Positions 33,241 to 41,579 are shown, numbered from the stretch's first letter. The stretch is 64,000 nt of DNA from Paractinoplanes toevensis (GCF_018332695.1 NZ_BOQN01000145.1:1-64000), one strand, 5' to 3'. Notes: generated by a model from the letters alone, not told the origin. Program-made: numbers and translations.

Positions 33241-34330
33241 GGAACGTGCTGCGCACGCCCGTGTGGTCCAGCAGCACGCTGCCGATCAGGGCGCCGGAGG
33301 CGATGCCGACGTTGAACATGGCCGAGAAGACCGCCGAGGCCATGTCGGTGCTGCCCGGGGCGACCTGCAGCACCCGGCTCTGAAAGGTCGCCGGGATCTG
33401 CGGCATCGCGAAACCCCACACGGCGACGCAGACCACCGTCGCGGCCTGGCCGGTGCCGAACAGGTAGAGAGCCAGCAAGGTCGCCGACAGGATCACCAGC
33501 GGGGCCAGCATGGCGGCGCGAGGCGCGCGGTCGGCGAGGGCACCGCCGGCGGCCACCCCACCCAGCCCGGCCAGACCGTAGACCAGCAACAGCGCGCTGA
33601 CGGTAGCCGGCGCGAAGCCGCTGACCTCGGTGAGGAACGGCGAGATGTACGTGTACGCGGCGAACACGCCGGTGATCGCCACCGCCGTGGCCGCGACGAT
33701 CGTCCAGTAGCGACGGGTGTCCGGGGCCGAGCCGGTGGCCGCGTGACCACCCTCCGGAGAGGACGTCGGCATCAGGAACGCGACCCCCGCCAGCGCCAGC
33801 AGGCCGAGCCCGGCGACGGCCAGGAACGCGGTACGCCAGCCGGCCTGCTGACCGAGCCAGGTCGCGGACGGTACGCCGAGGACCGAGGCCAGCGACCCAC
33901 CACCGACAAGGGCGGCGGTCACCCGCCCACGAACCTGCGGCGAGAACAACGCGGCCGCGGCCGGCGGGGCGACCGCCCAGAACACGGCCTGCGCCAGCGC
34001 GGTGACCACCCGCCCGCCCAGCAGCACCCAGTAACCGCCGGCCACCGACACGCAGGTGGCCACGACGAAGACGGCGAGGAGACCGGAGACCAGCCGGCGG
34101 CGCGGAATCCGGCGGACCAGATGGGTGAGTGGCAGCGAGGCGACAGCCACGGTGAGCCCGTAGCCGGTGACGAGCAGCCCGGCCGTCGACTCGGAGACCC
34201 CGACGTCATCGGCGATCACCGAAAGCAGCCCGACCGGCAACATCTCCACCGTGAAGAACGAGAACCCGGCCAGCATCAGCGACCCCAGCGCGACCACGCT
34301 CCGCCGTCCCGCGGCCGTCTGGTTGATCAC
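33170..34330 (-). CDS. MFS efflux transporter (DHA1/AraJ type)
   Basis: 386 residues with twelve predicted membrane helices. Helix 1 carries FFTVEMLPVGLLSVIADDVG, and the loop 2-3 motif LTHLVRRIPRRRLV and helix 5 LGVPSATWLGQQAGWRTAF (motif C-like) are typical of DHA1 drug:proton or arabinose/sugar efflux proteins. ATG start at 34330. Convergent with the MmyB-like regulator, overlapping its 3' end by 71 bases. Substrate cannot be told. Confidence 0.9.
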   Translation of the reverse strand: MINQTAAGRRSVVALGSLMLAGFSFFTVEMLPVGLLSVIADDVGVSESTAGLLVTGYGLTVAVASLPLTHLVRRIPRRRLVSGLLAVFVVATCVSVAGGYWVLLGGRVVTALAQAVFWAVAPPAAAALFSPQVRGRVTAALVGGGSLASVLGVPSATWLGQQAGWRTAFLAVAGLGLLALAGVAFLMPTSSPEGGHAATGSAPDTRRYWTIVAATAVAITGVFAAYTYISPFLTEVSGFAPATVSALLLVYGLAGLGGVAAGGALADRAPRAAMLAPLVILSATLLALYLFGTGQAATVVCVAVWGFAMPQIPATFQSRVLQVAPGSTDMASAVFSAMFNVGIASGALIGSVLLDHTGVRSTFLTAALLTAVALLILLSEPRRKAG

Positions 34331-34399
34331 CCAGCCAGCCTAGGTCCCCGGCCTAGCCGTTTTCCGGTGCGCGCTACGCCCAGCTGCGAGGATGCGGAC

Positions 34400-34603
34400 A
34401 TGCGCGCACGAATCGACCATCGAGGTCTCTACGTCGACCTGATCCCGGACGACGACCAGCTACTCGGCCTGGTCCGGGCCGTCCGCGCAGCCGGCCTGGC
34501 CACCATGCAGATTGGGCAGACCACCGACGACAACGGCCTGGCGGTAAGCGTCCCGCTGCCCGAGGGAGCCTTCGCCGCGGCCACTTTCGCCGCGATGCTC
34601 TGA
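34400..34603 (+). CDS. Small hypothetical protein
   Basis: 67 residues (MRARIDHRGLYVDLIPDDDQ at the N-terminus). The ATG at 34400 has GAGGA 8 bases upstream, and codon positions look protein-like. No signal peptide or helix. It diverges from the MFS gene by 69 bases. I do not recognise a family. Confidence 0.55.
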   Translation: MRARIDHRGLYVDLIPDDDQLLGLVRAVRAAGLATMQIGQTTDDNGLAVSVPLPEGAFAAATFAAML

Positions 34604-34676
34604 CCGCCGGAGACGGTTGCCGCGCCCAGATGACCCGGTCCCCTCATCGTGTCTCCCTCATGCGGCCGGGCCGGCG

Positions 34677-34862
34677 CTACTGCTCGCGCTCGATCTCGTC
34701 CAAGACCCTCGCTACGAGCCGAGTCAACACGAGCGGGGTGGCGAGTACGAGGAGGGCGAGGCGTATCGGGTGCGACGGCGCTGCCAGGAACACGCCGAGC
34801 CCGATCGCAACGCCGACAACGGCGCTGGCCAGCTCTATTCGCTTCCGTCTCCGGACGATCAT
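34677..34862 (-). CDS. Small two-helix membrane protein (possibly 3' part of a frameshifted gene)
   Basis: 61 residues: basic start MIVRRRKRIELA, one or two hydrophobic helices (SAVVGVAIGLGVFLA and LALLVLATPLVLTRLVA) and an acidic tail. Protein-like sequence in the same frame continues upstream of the ATG (RAGRPLLPREQPIPLLDSRT), so the true product may be longer and begin in the other frame at 35047 (see next entry). As drawn, its ATG overlaps the stop of that upstream frame. Confidence 0.5.
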   Translation of the reverse strand: MIVRRRKRIELASAVVGVAIGLGVFLAAPSHPIRLALLVLATPLVLTRLVARVLDEIEREQ

Positions 34863-35047
34863 GGGGGAACCGTACGTGCGGGAGTCGAGCAGAGGAATCG
34901 GTTGTTCGCGTGGCAGCAGCGGACGTCCGGCCCTGCGCACGCCGTTGTCGAGTCGGGTGGGGTCAGCCGCAGTCCGTCGTGGATGCGGATAGCTACTTCG
35001 GTGGTGTCCAAGGCGTCGAGGACTCGGATGGCGAAGGTTTCGCTCAT
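34859..35047 (-). CDS. Short reading frame, likely 5' part of a frameshifted gene
   Basis: 62-residue frame starting MSETFAIRVLDALDTTEVAI. The first 32 residues look genuine, but the rest turns Cys-rich and unlikely (CAGPDVRCCHANNRFLCSTP) after about 34963, while the frame one base back becomes protein-like from the same point. A run of GGGTGGGG at 34955-34962 marks the switch. This fits a -1 frameshift (real, programmed, or a sequence error) joining it to the membrane segment at 34677-34862. Confidence 0.4.
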   Translation of the reverse strand: MSETFAIRVLDALDTTEVAIRIHDGLRLTPPDSTTACAGPDVRCCHANNRFLCSTPARTVPP

Positions 35048-35137
35048 TCGTACGGTTGTTCACCCGGCGACCGGCCCGAACGCGGCGGTCGGAGCCGCAC
35101 CACCTCTCGCGCACCCACCCAACCTGGCGCCGTTGCA

Positions 35138-35184
35138 GGTCTTGTGGACTTGAGGCTCTGTTCACACGGTGAGTCCACAAGATC
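35138..35184. repeat. Inverted repeat of the GATCTTGTGGA motif, copy 3
   Basis: CTTGTGGACT (35141-35150) and AGTCCACAAG (35172-35181) are perfect inverted arms around a 21-base spacer. With flanks, the right arm is GATCTTGTGGA and the left GGTCTTGTGGA. Confidence 0.65.
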
Positions 35185-35231
35185 GGGGGCGGGCCCGCCC
35201 GCAGCGGGCGCGCGGAGGGTAAGGCGCACCT

Positions 35232-35258
35232 ACCGGGACCGCGTGCCACGGGACTGAG
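35232..35258. repeat. Dispersed palindrome, GGTCCCGTGG family, copy C (degenerate)
   Basis: CCGGGACCGCGTG followed by CCACGGGACTGAGCCGG; shares CCACGGGAC with copies A and B but its arms are less regular. It lies about 48 bases from the GATCTTGTGGA inverted repeat. Confidence 0.4.
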
Positions 35259-35311
35259 CCGGCCCGTACGGAAAAGGTGTGATCGAAAGCGCACCGAAGC
35301 TGGGAGACGCG

Positions 35312-35355
35312 AAACGGCGGCCACCTCGGCTGAGTGCCGAGGGTGACCGCCGTTT
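35312..35355 (-). terminator. Terminator of glnA1
   Basis: AAACGGCGGCCACCTCGGC (35312-35330) pairs with the stretch 35336-35355 ending CCGCCGTTT, with one bulge, 12 bases after the glnA1 stop in the direction of transcription. Confidence 0.75.
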
Positions 35356-35366
35356 GCTACGTCAGG

Positions 35367-36791
35367 TCAGACGTTGTAGTACATCTCGAACTCGTGGGGG
35401 GTGGGGCGCAGGCGGACCGGGTCGATCTCGTTTACGCGCTTCCACTCGATCCACGTCTCGATCAGGTCGGGGGTGAAGACACCGCCGGCCGTCAGGAACT
35501 CGTGGTCGGCTTCCAGGGAGTTGAGCACGGCGTCGAGGGAGCCCGGGACCTGCTTTACGCTGCCCCACTCCTCCGGCGGCAGGTCGTACAGGTCCTTGTC
35601 GATCGGGGCCGGGGGCTCGATCTTGTTCTTGATGCCGTCGAGGCCGGCCATCAGCTGGGCGGCGAACGACAGGTACGGGTTGGACGACGGGTCCGGGACG
35701 CGGAACTCGACGCGCTTGGCCTTCGGGTTGCTTCCCGTCACCGGGATGCGGGTGCAGGCCGAGCGGTTGCGCTGGCTGTAGACCAGGTTGACCGGGGCCT
35801 CGTAGCCGGGGACCAGGCGGCGGTAGCTGTTGACCGTCGGGTTGGTGAAGGCCAGCAGGCTCGGGGCGTGGTGCAGCAGTCCACCGATGTACCAGCGCGC
35901 GGTGTCCGAAAGGCCGGCGTAGCCGGTCTCGTCGTAGAACAGCGGCTCGCCGTTCATCCACAAGCTCTGGTGGGTGTGCATGCCCGAGCCGTTGTCGCCG
36001 AAGAGCGGCTTCGGCATGAACGTCGCGGTCTTGCCGTGCTCCCAGGCAGTGTTCTTGATGATGTACTTGAACATCTGCATCTGGTCGCCGGCGTGCAGCA
36101 GGGTCGAGAACTTGTAGTTGATCTCGGCCTGGCCCGCGGTGCCGACCTCGTGGTGCGAGCGCTCGACGGTGAAGCCGGCGTCCAGCAGGCGGCGCACCAT
36201 GGAGTCGCGCAGGTCGCTGTAGTGGTCCAGCGGCGCGACCGGGAAGTAGCCGCCCTTGTACGCGGTCTTGTAGCCGCGGTTGCCGCCCTCCTCCTCCTTG
36301 CCGGAGTTCCAGGCGCCCTCGATCGAGTCGATGTGGTAGAACGCCTCGTTCGCGGCGGTGGAGTGGCGGATCGAGTCGAAGATGTAGAACTCGGCCTCGG
36401 CACCGAAGTACGCGGTGTCGGCGATGCCGGAGGAGGCCAGGTAGGTCTCCGCCTTCTTCGCGACGTTGCGCGGGTCACGCGAGTAGGCCTCGCGCGTGAA
36501 CGGGTCGTGGATGAAGAAGTTCAACGCCAGCGTCTTCTGCCCGCGGAACGGGTCGATGAAGGCGGTGTTGACGTCCGGCAGGAGCATCATGTCGGACTCG
36601 TGGATGGCCTGGAACCCGCGGATCGAGGATCCGTCGAAGGCGAGACCGTCGGTGACGACGCTGTCGTCGAACGACTCGACCGGCATGTTGAAGTGCTGCA
36701 TGACGCCGGGCAGGTCACAGAACCGTACGTCGACGAATTTGACGTCCTCGTCCTTGAGGTATCGCAGGAGTTCCTCGGGATTGGCGAACAA
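35367..36791 (-). CDS. glnA: Glutamine synthetase GlnA1 (GSI-beta, adenylylatable)
   Basis: Main ammonia-assimilating glutamine synthetase, a cytoplasmic dodecamer. Motifs: DVRFCDLPGVMQHF, FDGSSIRGFQAIHESDM, GAEAEFYIFD metal ligands, GDNGSGMHTHQSLW, and the C-terminal DLYDLPPEE whose Tyr is the adenylylation site used by GlnE (11417-14422). I start it at the TTG at 36791 (MFANPEELLRYLKDEDVKFV, 474 residues): AGGAGG lies 5 bases upstream, whereas the ATG at 36809 would place that ribosome site inside the gene. A four-part GlnR box lies about 86 bases upstream. It is divergent from the RDD gene, as in many actinobacteria, and ends at a strong terminator. Confidence 0.96.
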   Translation of the reverse strand: MFANPEELLRYLKDEDVKFVDVRFCDLPGVMQHFNMPVESFDDSVVTDGLAFDGSSIRGFQAIHESDMMLLPDVNTAFIDPFRGQKTLALNFFIHDPFTREAYSRDPRNVAKKAETYLASSGIADTAYFGAEAEFYIFDSIRHSTAANEAFYHIDSIEGAWNSGKEEEGGNRGYKTAYKGGYFPVAPLDHYSDLRDSMVRRLLDAGFTVERSHHEVGTAGQAEINYKFSTLLHAGDQMQMFKYIIKNTAWEHGKTATFMPKPLFGDNGSGMHTHQSLWMNGEPLFYDETGYAGLSDTARWYIGGLLHHAPSLLAFTNPTVNSYRRLVPGYEAPVNLVYSQRNRSACTRIPVTGSNPKAKRVEFRVPDPSSNPYLSFAAQLMAGLDGIKNKIEPPAPIDKDLYDLPPEEWGSVKQVPGSLDAVLNSLEADHEFLTAGGVFTPDLIETWIEWKRVNEIDPVRLRPTPHEFEMYYNV

Positions 36792-36876
36792 CACGTCCTC
36801 CTGGCACATGATTTCGATACCGGGGCGGCGTGGATCCGCCGCGTGGCTAGGCTGGTCGCGACGCTATGGGTACCGA

Positions 36877-36914
36877 GTTGCCCGGGCGTATCCCTATTGT
36901 TTCCGTCGTGTTAC
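36877..36914 (-). promoter_or_regulatory. GlnR box upstream of glnA1
   Basis: Read on the minus strand: GTAAC, 6 bases, GAAAC, 6 bases, GATAC, 6 bases, GCAAC. The a-b-a-b half-site pattern with exact 6-base spacing matches the actinobacterial GlnR consensus (gTnAC-n6-GaAAC, twice); the first two half-sites are perfect and the last two have one mismatch each. Suggests nitrogen-limitation control of glnA1. Confidence 0.75.
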
Positions 36915-37009
36915 GGCGGCTGTGAGTAGGCCGCGACCACCGCGAGGCTATCGCGGCGGCGAGTGCCCGCGCGCCCCGTCGCCGAAACCGCCCCGGTTAC
37001 GCTGACAGC

Positions 37010-37411
37010 ATGGCAACGACCAGCGACAAGCCACCGGCCTCCGATCTGGCGCGGCCCGAGGTGGCCTCGTTCGGGCGGCGGTTCATCGGGCTGCTGATCG
37101 ACTGGGCGGCCTGCTCGCTGGTCGCCAGCTTCCTGGTCGACGACCTGCGCACCAACCCATGGCCTCAGCTCGGGGTCTTCGTGCTGGCGCACGCCTTCTT
37201 CGTTGGCCTCTTCGGACAGACGCTGGGCATGGCGGTGGCCCGGATCCGGTGCGTCTCCATCGCGGACGGTGGCGCGATCGGGATCCCCCGGGCGCTGCTG
37301 CGCGGCGTGCTGCTGGCGCTGGTGATCCCCGCGGTGATCTCCGATGGGGACGGTCGTGGAGTGCACGACCGGGTAGCCGGGTCGGTCATGGTAGATCTCG
37401 GGCGCGGGTGA
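37010..37411 (+). CDS. RDD family membrane protein
   Basis: 133-residue membrane protein. RDD motif residues appear in FGRRFIGLLIDWAACSLVA (R..D) and in the C-terminal DGRGVHDRVAGSVMV (HDR). Three hydrophobic helices. Function of the family is mostly unknown; some are proposed ion transporters. It sits head-to-head with glnA1 and tail-to-tail with the DUF4191 gene, matching the Rv2219A-glnA1 arrangement of mycobacteria. Confidence 0.88.
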   Translation: MATTSDKPPASDLARPEVASFGRRFIGLLIDWAACSLVASFLVDDLRTNPWPQLGVFVLAHAFFVGLFGQTLGMAVARIRCVSIADGGAIGIPRALLRGVLLALVIPAVISDGDGRGVHDRVAGSVMVDLGRG

Positions 37412-37489
37412 TCCGGTCTTCTACCCAGCGGTGATTGTTGCGGTTGGGAGCGGCGCTGCCTCGTACGGAATCGGGGGGTTTTCCGTTTT

Positions 37490-38182
37490 TCAGCGTTGAC
37501 GCTGTTGGCGGAAGGCGCCCTTCGAAGGCCGCATGTTCTTCGGGATCGCGCCCTTGGGCATCTGCGGACGGGCCATCAGGGCGCCGAGGCGCTTGTCGAG
37601 GGCGTTGACGTCCTTGCCGGTCATGTTGCGCGGCAGGCGCATCAACGTGGACCGCAGCTTGCGGATGGAGAGCTCTTTTTCGTCGGTGCCGATCACGAAG
37701 TCGTAGAGCGGGGCGTTGCCGATCACCTTCGACAGCCGCTTCTTCTCCTGGCCGAGCAGGCCGCGCACGCGCTGCGGGTTGCCCTCGCCGAGCAGGATGA
37801 CGCCGGGGCGGCCGATCACCACGTGCACCATGTCGAACTGGGTGGTCGAGCTGGCGGCCGGGCGGACCCGCCAGTCACCGCGCATGTTCTCGATCAGGCT
37901 GGCGGCGGCGCCGGGCTGGCCCTCGGCCGCGTTCATCATCGCGGTGTTGGAGCGCAGGTTGAGCACGATCACGGCGGCGAGCAGCGTGACCATGACGCCG
38001 ATCGGGATCCAGATGTAGCCACCGATCAGGAGAACGACGAGCACGGTGAGCGCGACCGGGATCAGAACCGCCGCGACCAGCAGCGGAATGAACCACTTGT
38101 CCTGCTTCGCCGTGAACGAGAACACCTGGCCGATCTGCTTCAGGCGCTCGCCGAACGACACCTTCTCCTGGGGTTTTGCCAT
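37490..38182 (-). CDS. DUF4191 family membrane protein
   Basis: 230 residues: two adjacent membrane helices (about 32-53 and 55-75, WIPIGVMVTLLAAVIVLNLR) followed by a cytoplasmic domain containing FDMVHVVIGRPGVILLGEGN and GTDEKELSIRKLRSTLMRLP, and a basic tail. It matches the mycobacterial Rv2219 family normally next to lipA; here it is separated from lipA by the LuxR and surface-protein genes. Function unknown. ATG at 38182. Confidence 0.88.
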   Translation of the reverse strand: MAKPQEKVSFGERLKQIGQVFSFTAKQDKWFIPLLVAAVLIPVALTVLVVLLIGGYIWIPIGVMVTLLAAVIVLNLRSNTAMMNAAEGQPGAAASLIENMRGDWRVRPAASSTTQFDMVHVVIGRPGVILLGEGNPQRVRGLLGQEKKRLSKVIGNAPLYDFVIGTDEKELSIRKLRSTLMRLPRNMTGKDVNALDKRLGALMARPQMPKGAIPKNMRPSKGAFRQQRQR

Positions 38183-38334
38183 AACCCGGAAGTGTAGTGG
38201 TGCGGCGGTACCTTACGCGGGCCGGGCGGTCCTTGTAAGGCGGGCCGGGGGCCAAGATGAGGAGGGTTCCCCATGTGGCCGGGGTGCCTTCGGGCGAAGA
38301 GTCGTCGTCAATGGCTCTTCGAAAGGTGCCCGCG

Positions 38335-38490
38335 ATGTTTCCACTGTCCGACCCCTCCCTCCAGCTCGACCTCCACCGCCAGCGGGTGGCGGAGTTGATT
38401 CGTGAGGCCGGTGAGCACTCGCTCGCCCGCAACGCCGCGTCGGCCGGCCGGCATCGCCGCTTCCGCCGGCGACCGATTGCCACTCCATGA
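38335..38490 (+). CDS. Small basic protein upstream of the LuxR regulator
   Basis: 51 residues (MFPLSDPSLQLDLHRQRVAE onward, Arg/Ala-rich C-terminus). The ATG at 38335 has AAAGG 8 bases upstream; in-frame ATGs at 38257 and 38311 are possible. Its TGA overlaps the ATG of the LuxR-type gene (ATGA), so the two may be translationally coupled. Short proteins with this DLHRQRxxEL motif are common in actinobacteria, role unknown. Confidence 0.55.
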   Translation: MFPLSDPSLQLDLHRQRVAELIREAGEHSLARNAASAGRHRRFRRRPIATP

Positions 38491-41378
38491 ACGGGGGCCG
38501 ATTCCTGTCGTACCCCCGTGACATGCTCGAACCCATGACAGCGCACGTGCACAGCGAGGTTCTGGTGGGCCGGGAGGCCGATCTCGCCGTGCTGCGCGAT
38601 GCGCTGAAACGGGCACGCGGCGCTGAGCCGTCCACCCTGCTGGTGGGCGGCGAGGCGGGGGTCGGCAAGACCCGGCTGGTCGAGGAGTTCTGCCGCACCC
38701 TGACCGGCGATCAGGTCCGGGTGCTCACCGGGCAGTGCCTCGAGCTCGGCGAGGAGGGCCTGCCGTTCGCGCCGTTCTCGGCCGCGGTCCGGGCGCTGGT
38801 GCGCAGCGAGGGGCCGGCGGTTCTCGACGGCCGGGAGCGGGAGTTCGCCCGGTTGCTGCCCGAGCTGGGCCCGCCCGGCGACACCCGCCGTGGGCTGCTC
38901 TTCGAGTCGGTCGGCGCACTGTTCGAGCGGGTCGCCGCCGACCAGCCGATCGTCCTGGTCATCGAGGATCTGCACTGGGCCGACCGGGCCACCCGCGACC
39001 TCATCGGCTATCTGGCCCGGTCCGCCCGCGTGCCGCAGCTGCTGCTGATCGGCACCTACCGCACGGATGAATTGCAACGGGGGCATCCGCTGCGGCCGTT
39101 CCTGGCCGAGCTCGATCGGGTTCGTGGCGTGCAGCGGCACGAGCTCGACCGGCTCGACCGGGAGGGCACCGCCGAGCTGCTCACCCAGCTGCTCGGCGCC
39201 GAGCCCGGCCCGGGCACCGTCGACGCGGTCAACGAACGCGCCCAGGGCAACCCGTTCTTCATCGAGCAGTTCGCGGCGGCCGCCGACCCGGCCTGCGGCG
39301 ACATCCCTACCAGCCTGCGTGACCTGCTGCTGTCCCGGGTCGACCTGCTGCCCGAGCCCGCCCAGCGGGTGCTGCGGGTCGCCGCGGTCGGCGGCACCCG
39401 GTTCGGCCACGAACTCCTCGCCCGGGTCGCCGGCGTCGACGAGGGCGCACTCGAGTCGGCGCTGCGCACGATCGTCGCGGCGCAGCTGATCGTGTTCGAT
39501 CCCGACGGCGGCTACGAGTTCCGGCACGCGCTGGTCCGCGAGGCCGTGCACGACGACCTGCTGCCCGGCGAGCACGCCCGGTTGCACGGGCGCTACGCGG
39601 CGGCGATCGAGGCCGAGCCGCAGCTGGTGCCGGCCGGCCGGGCGCCCGCCGAGCTGGCCCACCACTGGCTCGCCGCCCGCGATCACCCAAGGGCACTGAC
39701 GACGGCCAAGCTGGCTGCCGACGCCGCCGGCCGCTCTTTCGCGTACGGGGAACAGGCGCGCCTGCTCGAGCGGGTCCTCGAGTTGTGGGAGGACGTGCCG
39801 GAGGCCGAGTCCCTGCTCGGCATCGAGCACCTCGACCTGCTCGAGGAGGCGGCGGTGGTCGCGATCGACTCCGGCGACCACCATCGGGCGCTGTCGCTGA
39901 CCCGGGCGGCGCTCGGCGACCTGGACGCCGCGGCATCGCCGTTGCGGGCGGCCCGGTTGCTGCTGCGTCGGGCCAAGCTGCTGCGTAACGCGGGCAAGAG
40001 CGACGGCGCCGCGGAGTGCGCGGAGGCCCACCGGCTGCTCGGCCTGGCGGCGCACGGTCCCGATCGGGTGCGGCTGCTGGCCGACCTGGCGTATGTCTAC
40101 GCGAGCACCGACCCGGAGCGGGCCGGCGCGGTCGCGCGCGAGGCGCAGGCGGCCGCGGCCTCGGAGGCGTCGGCCGAGCTGCTGTCCGCGGTGGTGGCGG
40201 TCGCGGTGGCGCACGGCGACGTGTGTTCCGGGCGGCTGTCGCCGGCCGAGACGATACCGACCCTGATGGCGGCCGCCGACCGTGCCCGCGACGCCGGTGA
40301 CGTCTCCGGTCTCACCCATGCGCTGGTCACGATCTCCGACGCGCTCTACGCCCTGGGCCGCTACGAGGAGTCCGCGTCGGCCGCCGCCGAGGGGGTGCCG
40401 CACGCCGACCGGGTCGGGGTCAGCCGCACCACCGGCGTGTTCCTGCGGGCCAACCACGCCGAGGCGCTGATCGCGCTGGGCCGGTGGGACGAGGCCGACG
40501 CCCGCCTCGCCGAGGCGGCCCGGCACGACCCGCCCGGGCGGCTCGCGCTGCCCTGGTTGCGGCAGCGGGCCTGGCTGCGGTTGGCCCGGGGGCAGGACGG
40601 CGCCGAGCCGCTGGTGCGGCAGGCGGCCATGTGGCTGGGCAAGGCCTATCTGCAGCCGGAGAACCGGCTCTACCTGCTCGATCTGTGCATCCTACAGGCG
40701 CTCGCGGTGGGTGACCTGGACACGGCGGTGTCGGTGGCCGCGGTGTCGGTGGCCGAGCCGTCCGTGTTCGAGCAGCCGCGATATTCGTGGCCGCTGCTGG
40801 CTTCGGTGGCCCGGGCCGCGGTGCGGTCCGGCGACTCGGCGCTGGCGGCGACGGTCGCGTCGGTGGCGTCGCGGTTGCGCTGCCGGCATCCGGCCGAACT
40901 GGCCTTCGCGGCTCTCGTGCGGGCGGTGCTCGACGGCGGGGAGGAGCGCTGGCGGGCTGCGGTGGACGCTTGGCGGGCTGATGGGCATCAGTATGAGCTG
41001 GCCCTCGCGCTGCTCGGTCTGGCCGAGGCCCAGGCCGCCGACCGTCCGGCCGCGGCGGAGACGCTCGGCGAGGTCAGCACCCTGGCCGACGCGCTCGGTG
41101 CCGGGCCGTTGCTGGAGGCCGCGGAGACCTTGGGGCGGCGGCTGGGGGTTCGGGCCGCGGTCGCGGCGGTGTCCGGCACGGAGGTGCTCACCGCGCGGGA
41201 GCGGGAAGTGCTGCGGCTGGTGGCGGAGGGGCAGAGCAACGGCCGGATCGCGGCGAGCCTGTACATCTCGCCCAAGACCGCGAGCGTCCATGTCTCACGG
41301 ATCATCGCGAAGCTGTCGGTCGGCAACCGAACGGAAGCGGCGGCGGTCGCCCACCGGCTCGGCCTGCTCTCGGACTGA
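38487..41378 (+). CDS. LuxR-family (LAL) ATPase transcriptional regulator
   Basis: 963-residue large ATP-binding LuxR regulator. N-terminal AAA domain with Walker A GGEAGVGKTRLVEEF near residue 54 and Walker B VLVIEDLHWADRATRDLI near 153; a long TPR-like middle (400-880); C-terminal LuxR helix-turn-helix (about 895-960) with LTAREREVLRLVAEGQSNGR and SLYISPKTASVHVSRI. Such proteins activate catabolic or secondary-metabolism genes in response to ligand and nucleotide. The start at 38487 overlaps the preceding small gene; ATGs at 38523 and 38535 (MTAHVHSEVLVGREADL) are alternatives. No obvious target adjoins except the surface protein gene, which is convergent. Confidence 0.9.
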   Translation: MNGGRFLSYPRDMLEPMTAHVHSEVLVGREADLAVLRDALKRARGAEPSTLLVGGEAGVGKTRLVEEFCRTLTGDQVRVLTGQCLELGEEGLPFAPFSAAVRALVRSEGPAVLDGREREFARLLPELGPPGDTRRGLLFESVGALFERVAADQPIVLVIEDLHWADRATRDLIGYLARSARVPQLLLIGTYRTDELQRGHPLRPFLAELDRVRGVQRHELDRLDREGTAELLTQLLGAEPGPGTVDAVNERAQGNPFFIEQFAAAADPACGDIPTSLRDLLLSRVDLLPEPAQRVLRVAAVGGTRFGHELLARVAGVDEGALESALRTIVAAQLIVFDPDGGYEFRHALVREAVHDDLLPGEHARLHGRYAAAIEAEPQLVPAGRAPAELAHHWLAARDHPRALTTAKLAADAAGRSFAYGEQARLLERVLELWEDVPEAESLLGIEHLDLLEEAAVVAIDSGDHHRALSLTRAALGDLDAAASPLRAARLLLRRAKLLRNAGKSDGAAECAEAHRLLGLAAHGPDRVRLLADLAYVYASTDPERAGAVAREAQAAAASEASAELLSAVVAVAVAHGDVCSGRLSPAETIPTLMAAADRARDAGDVSGLTHALVTISDALYALGRYEESASAAAEGVPHADRVGVSRTTGVFLRANHAEALIALGRWDEADARLAEAARHDPPGRLALPWLRQRAWLRLARGQDGAEPLVRQAAMWLGKAYLQPENRLYLLDLCILQALAVGDLDTAVSVAAVSVAEPSVFEQPRYSWPLLASVARAAVRSGDSALAATVASVASRLRCRHPAELAFAALVRAVLDGGEERWRAAVDAWRADGHQYELALALLGLAEAQAADRPAAAETLGEVSTLADALGAGPLLEAAETLGRRLGVRAAVAAVSGTEVLTAREREVLRLVAEGQSNGRIAASLYISPKTASVHVSRIIAKLSVGNRTEAAAVAHRLGLLSD

Positions 41379-41401
41379 GCGGTTTCGGCGCTCCGGCTGC
41401 C

Positions 41402-41538
41402 GGGCTGTGCGGCGGGCCTGGGCTGCGCGGCGGGCCTGGGCTGCGCGGCGGGCCTGGGCTGCGCGGCGGGGCTGTGCTGCGGGCCTGAGCTGCGCGGCGG
41501 GGCTGAACCTGTGCGGCCGGCTGGGCTACGCGGCGGGC
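41402..41538. repeat. 18-bp tandem repeat after the LuxR gene
   Basis: Units GGGCTGCGCGGCGGGCCT start at 41402, 41420, 41438 and 41456, then decay with shifted spacing to about 41538. The array begins 24 bases after the LuxR stop and lies in the gap before the convergent surface-protein gene. Same unit length as the array after panB, different sequence. Confidence 0.8.
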
Positions 41539-41579
41539 GGGATGTGCGGCTGGTCGGATCGGTTGGGCGTGTGCGTTGG

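Larger units (their letters stand above)
35048..35366. other. 319-bp non-coding stretch with compound repeats
   Basis: No gene. Contains the GATCTTGTGGA-type inverted repeat (35138-35184), the 14-bp palindrome GGGCGGGCCCGCCC near 35186-35199, a GGTCCCGTGG-type palindrome (35232-35258), and the glnA1 terminator (35312-35355). Confidence 0.6.

Noticed and set aside
14423..35366. A mobile element or prophage filling the glnE-glnA1 gap
   Set aside because: No integrase, transposase, tRNA junction or phage structural gene is visible; the genes look like ordinary accessory chromosome content.
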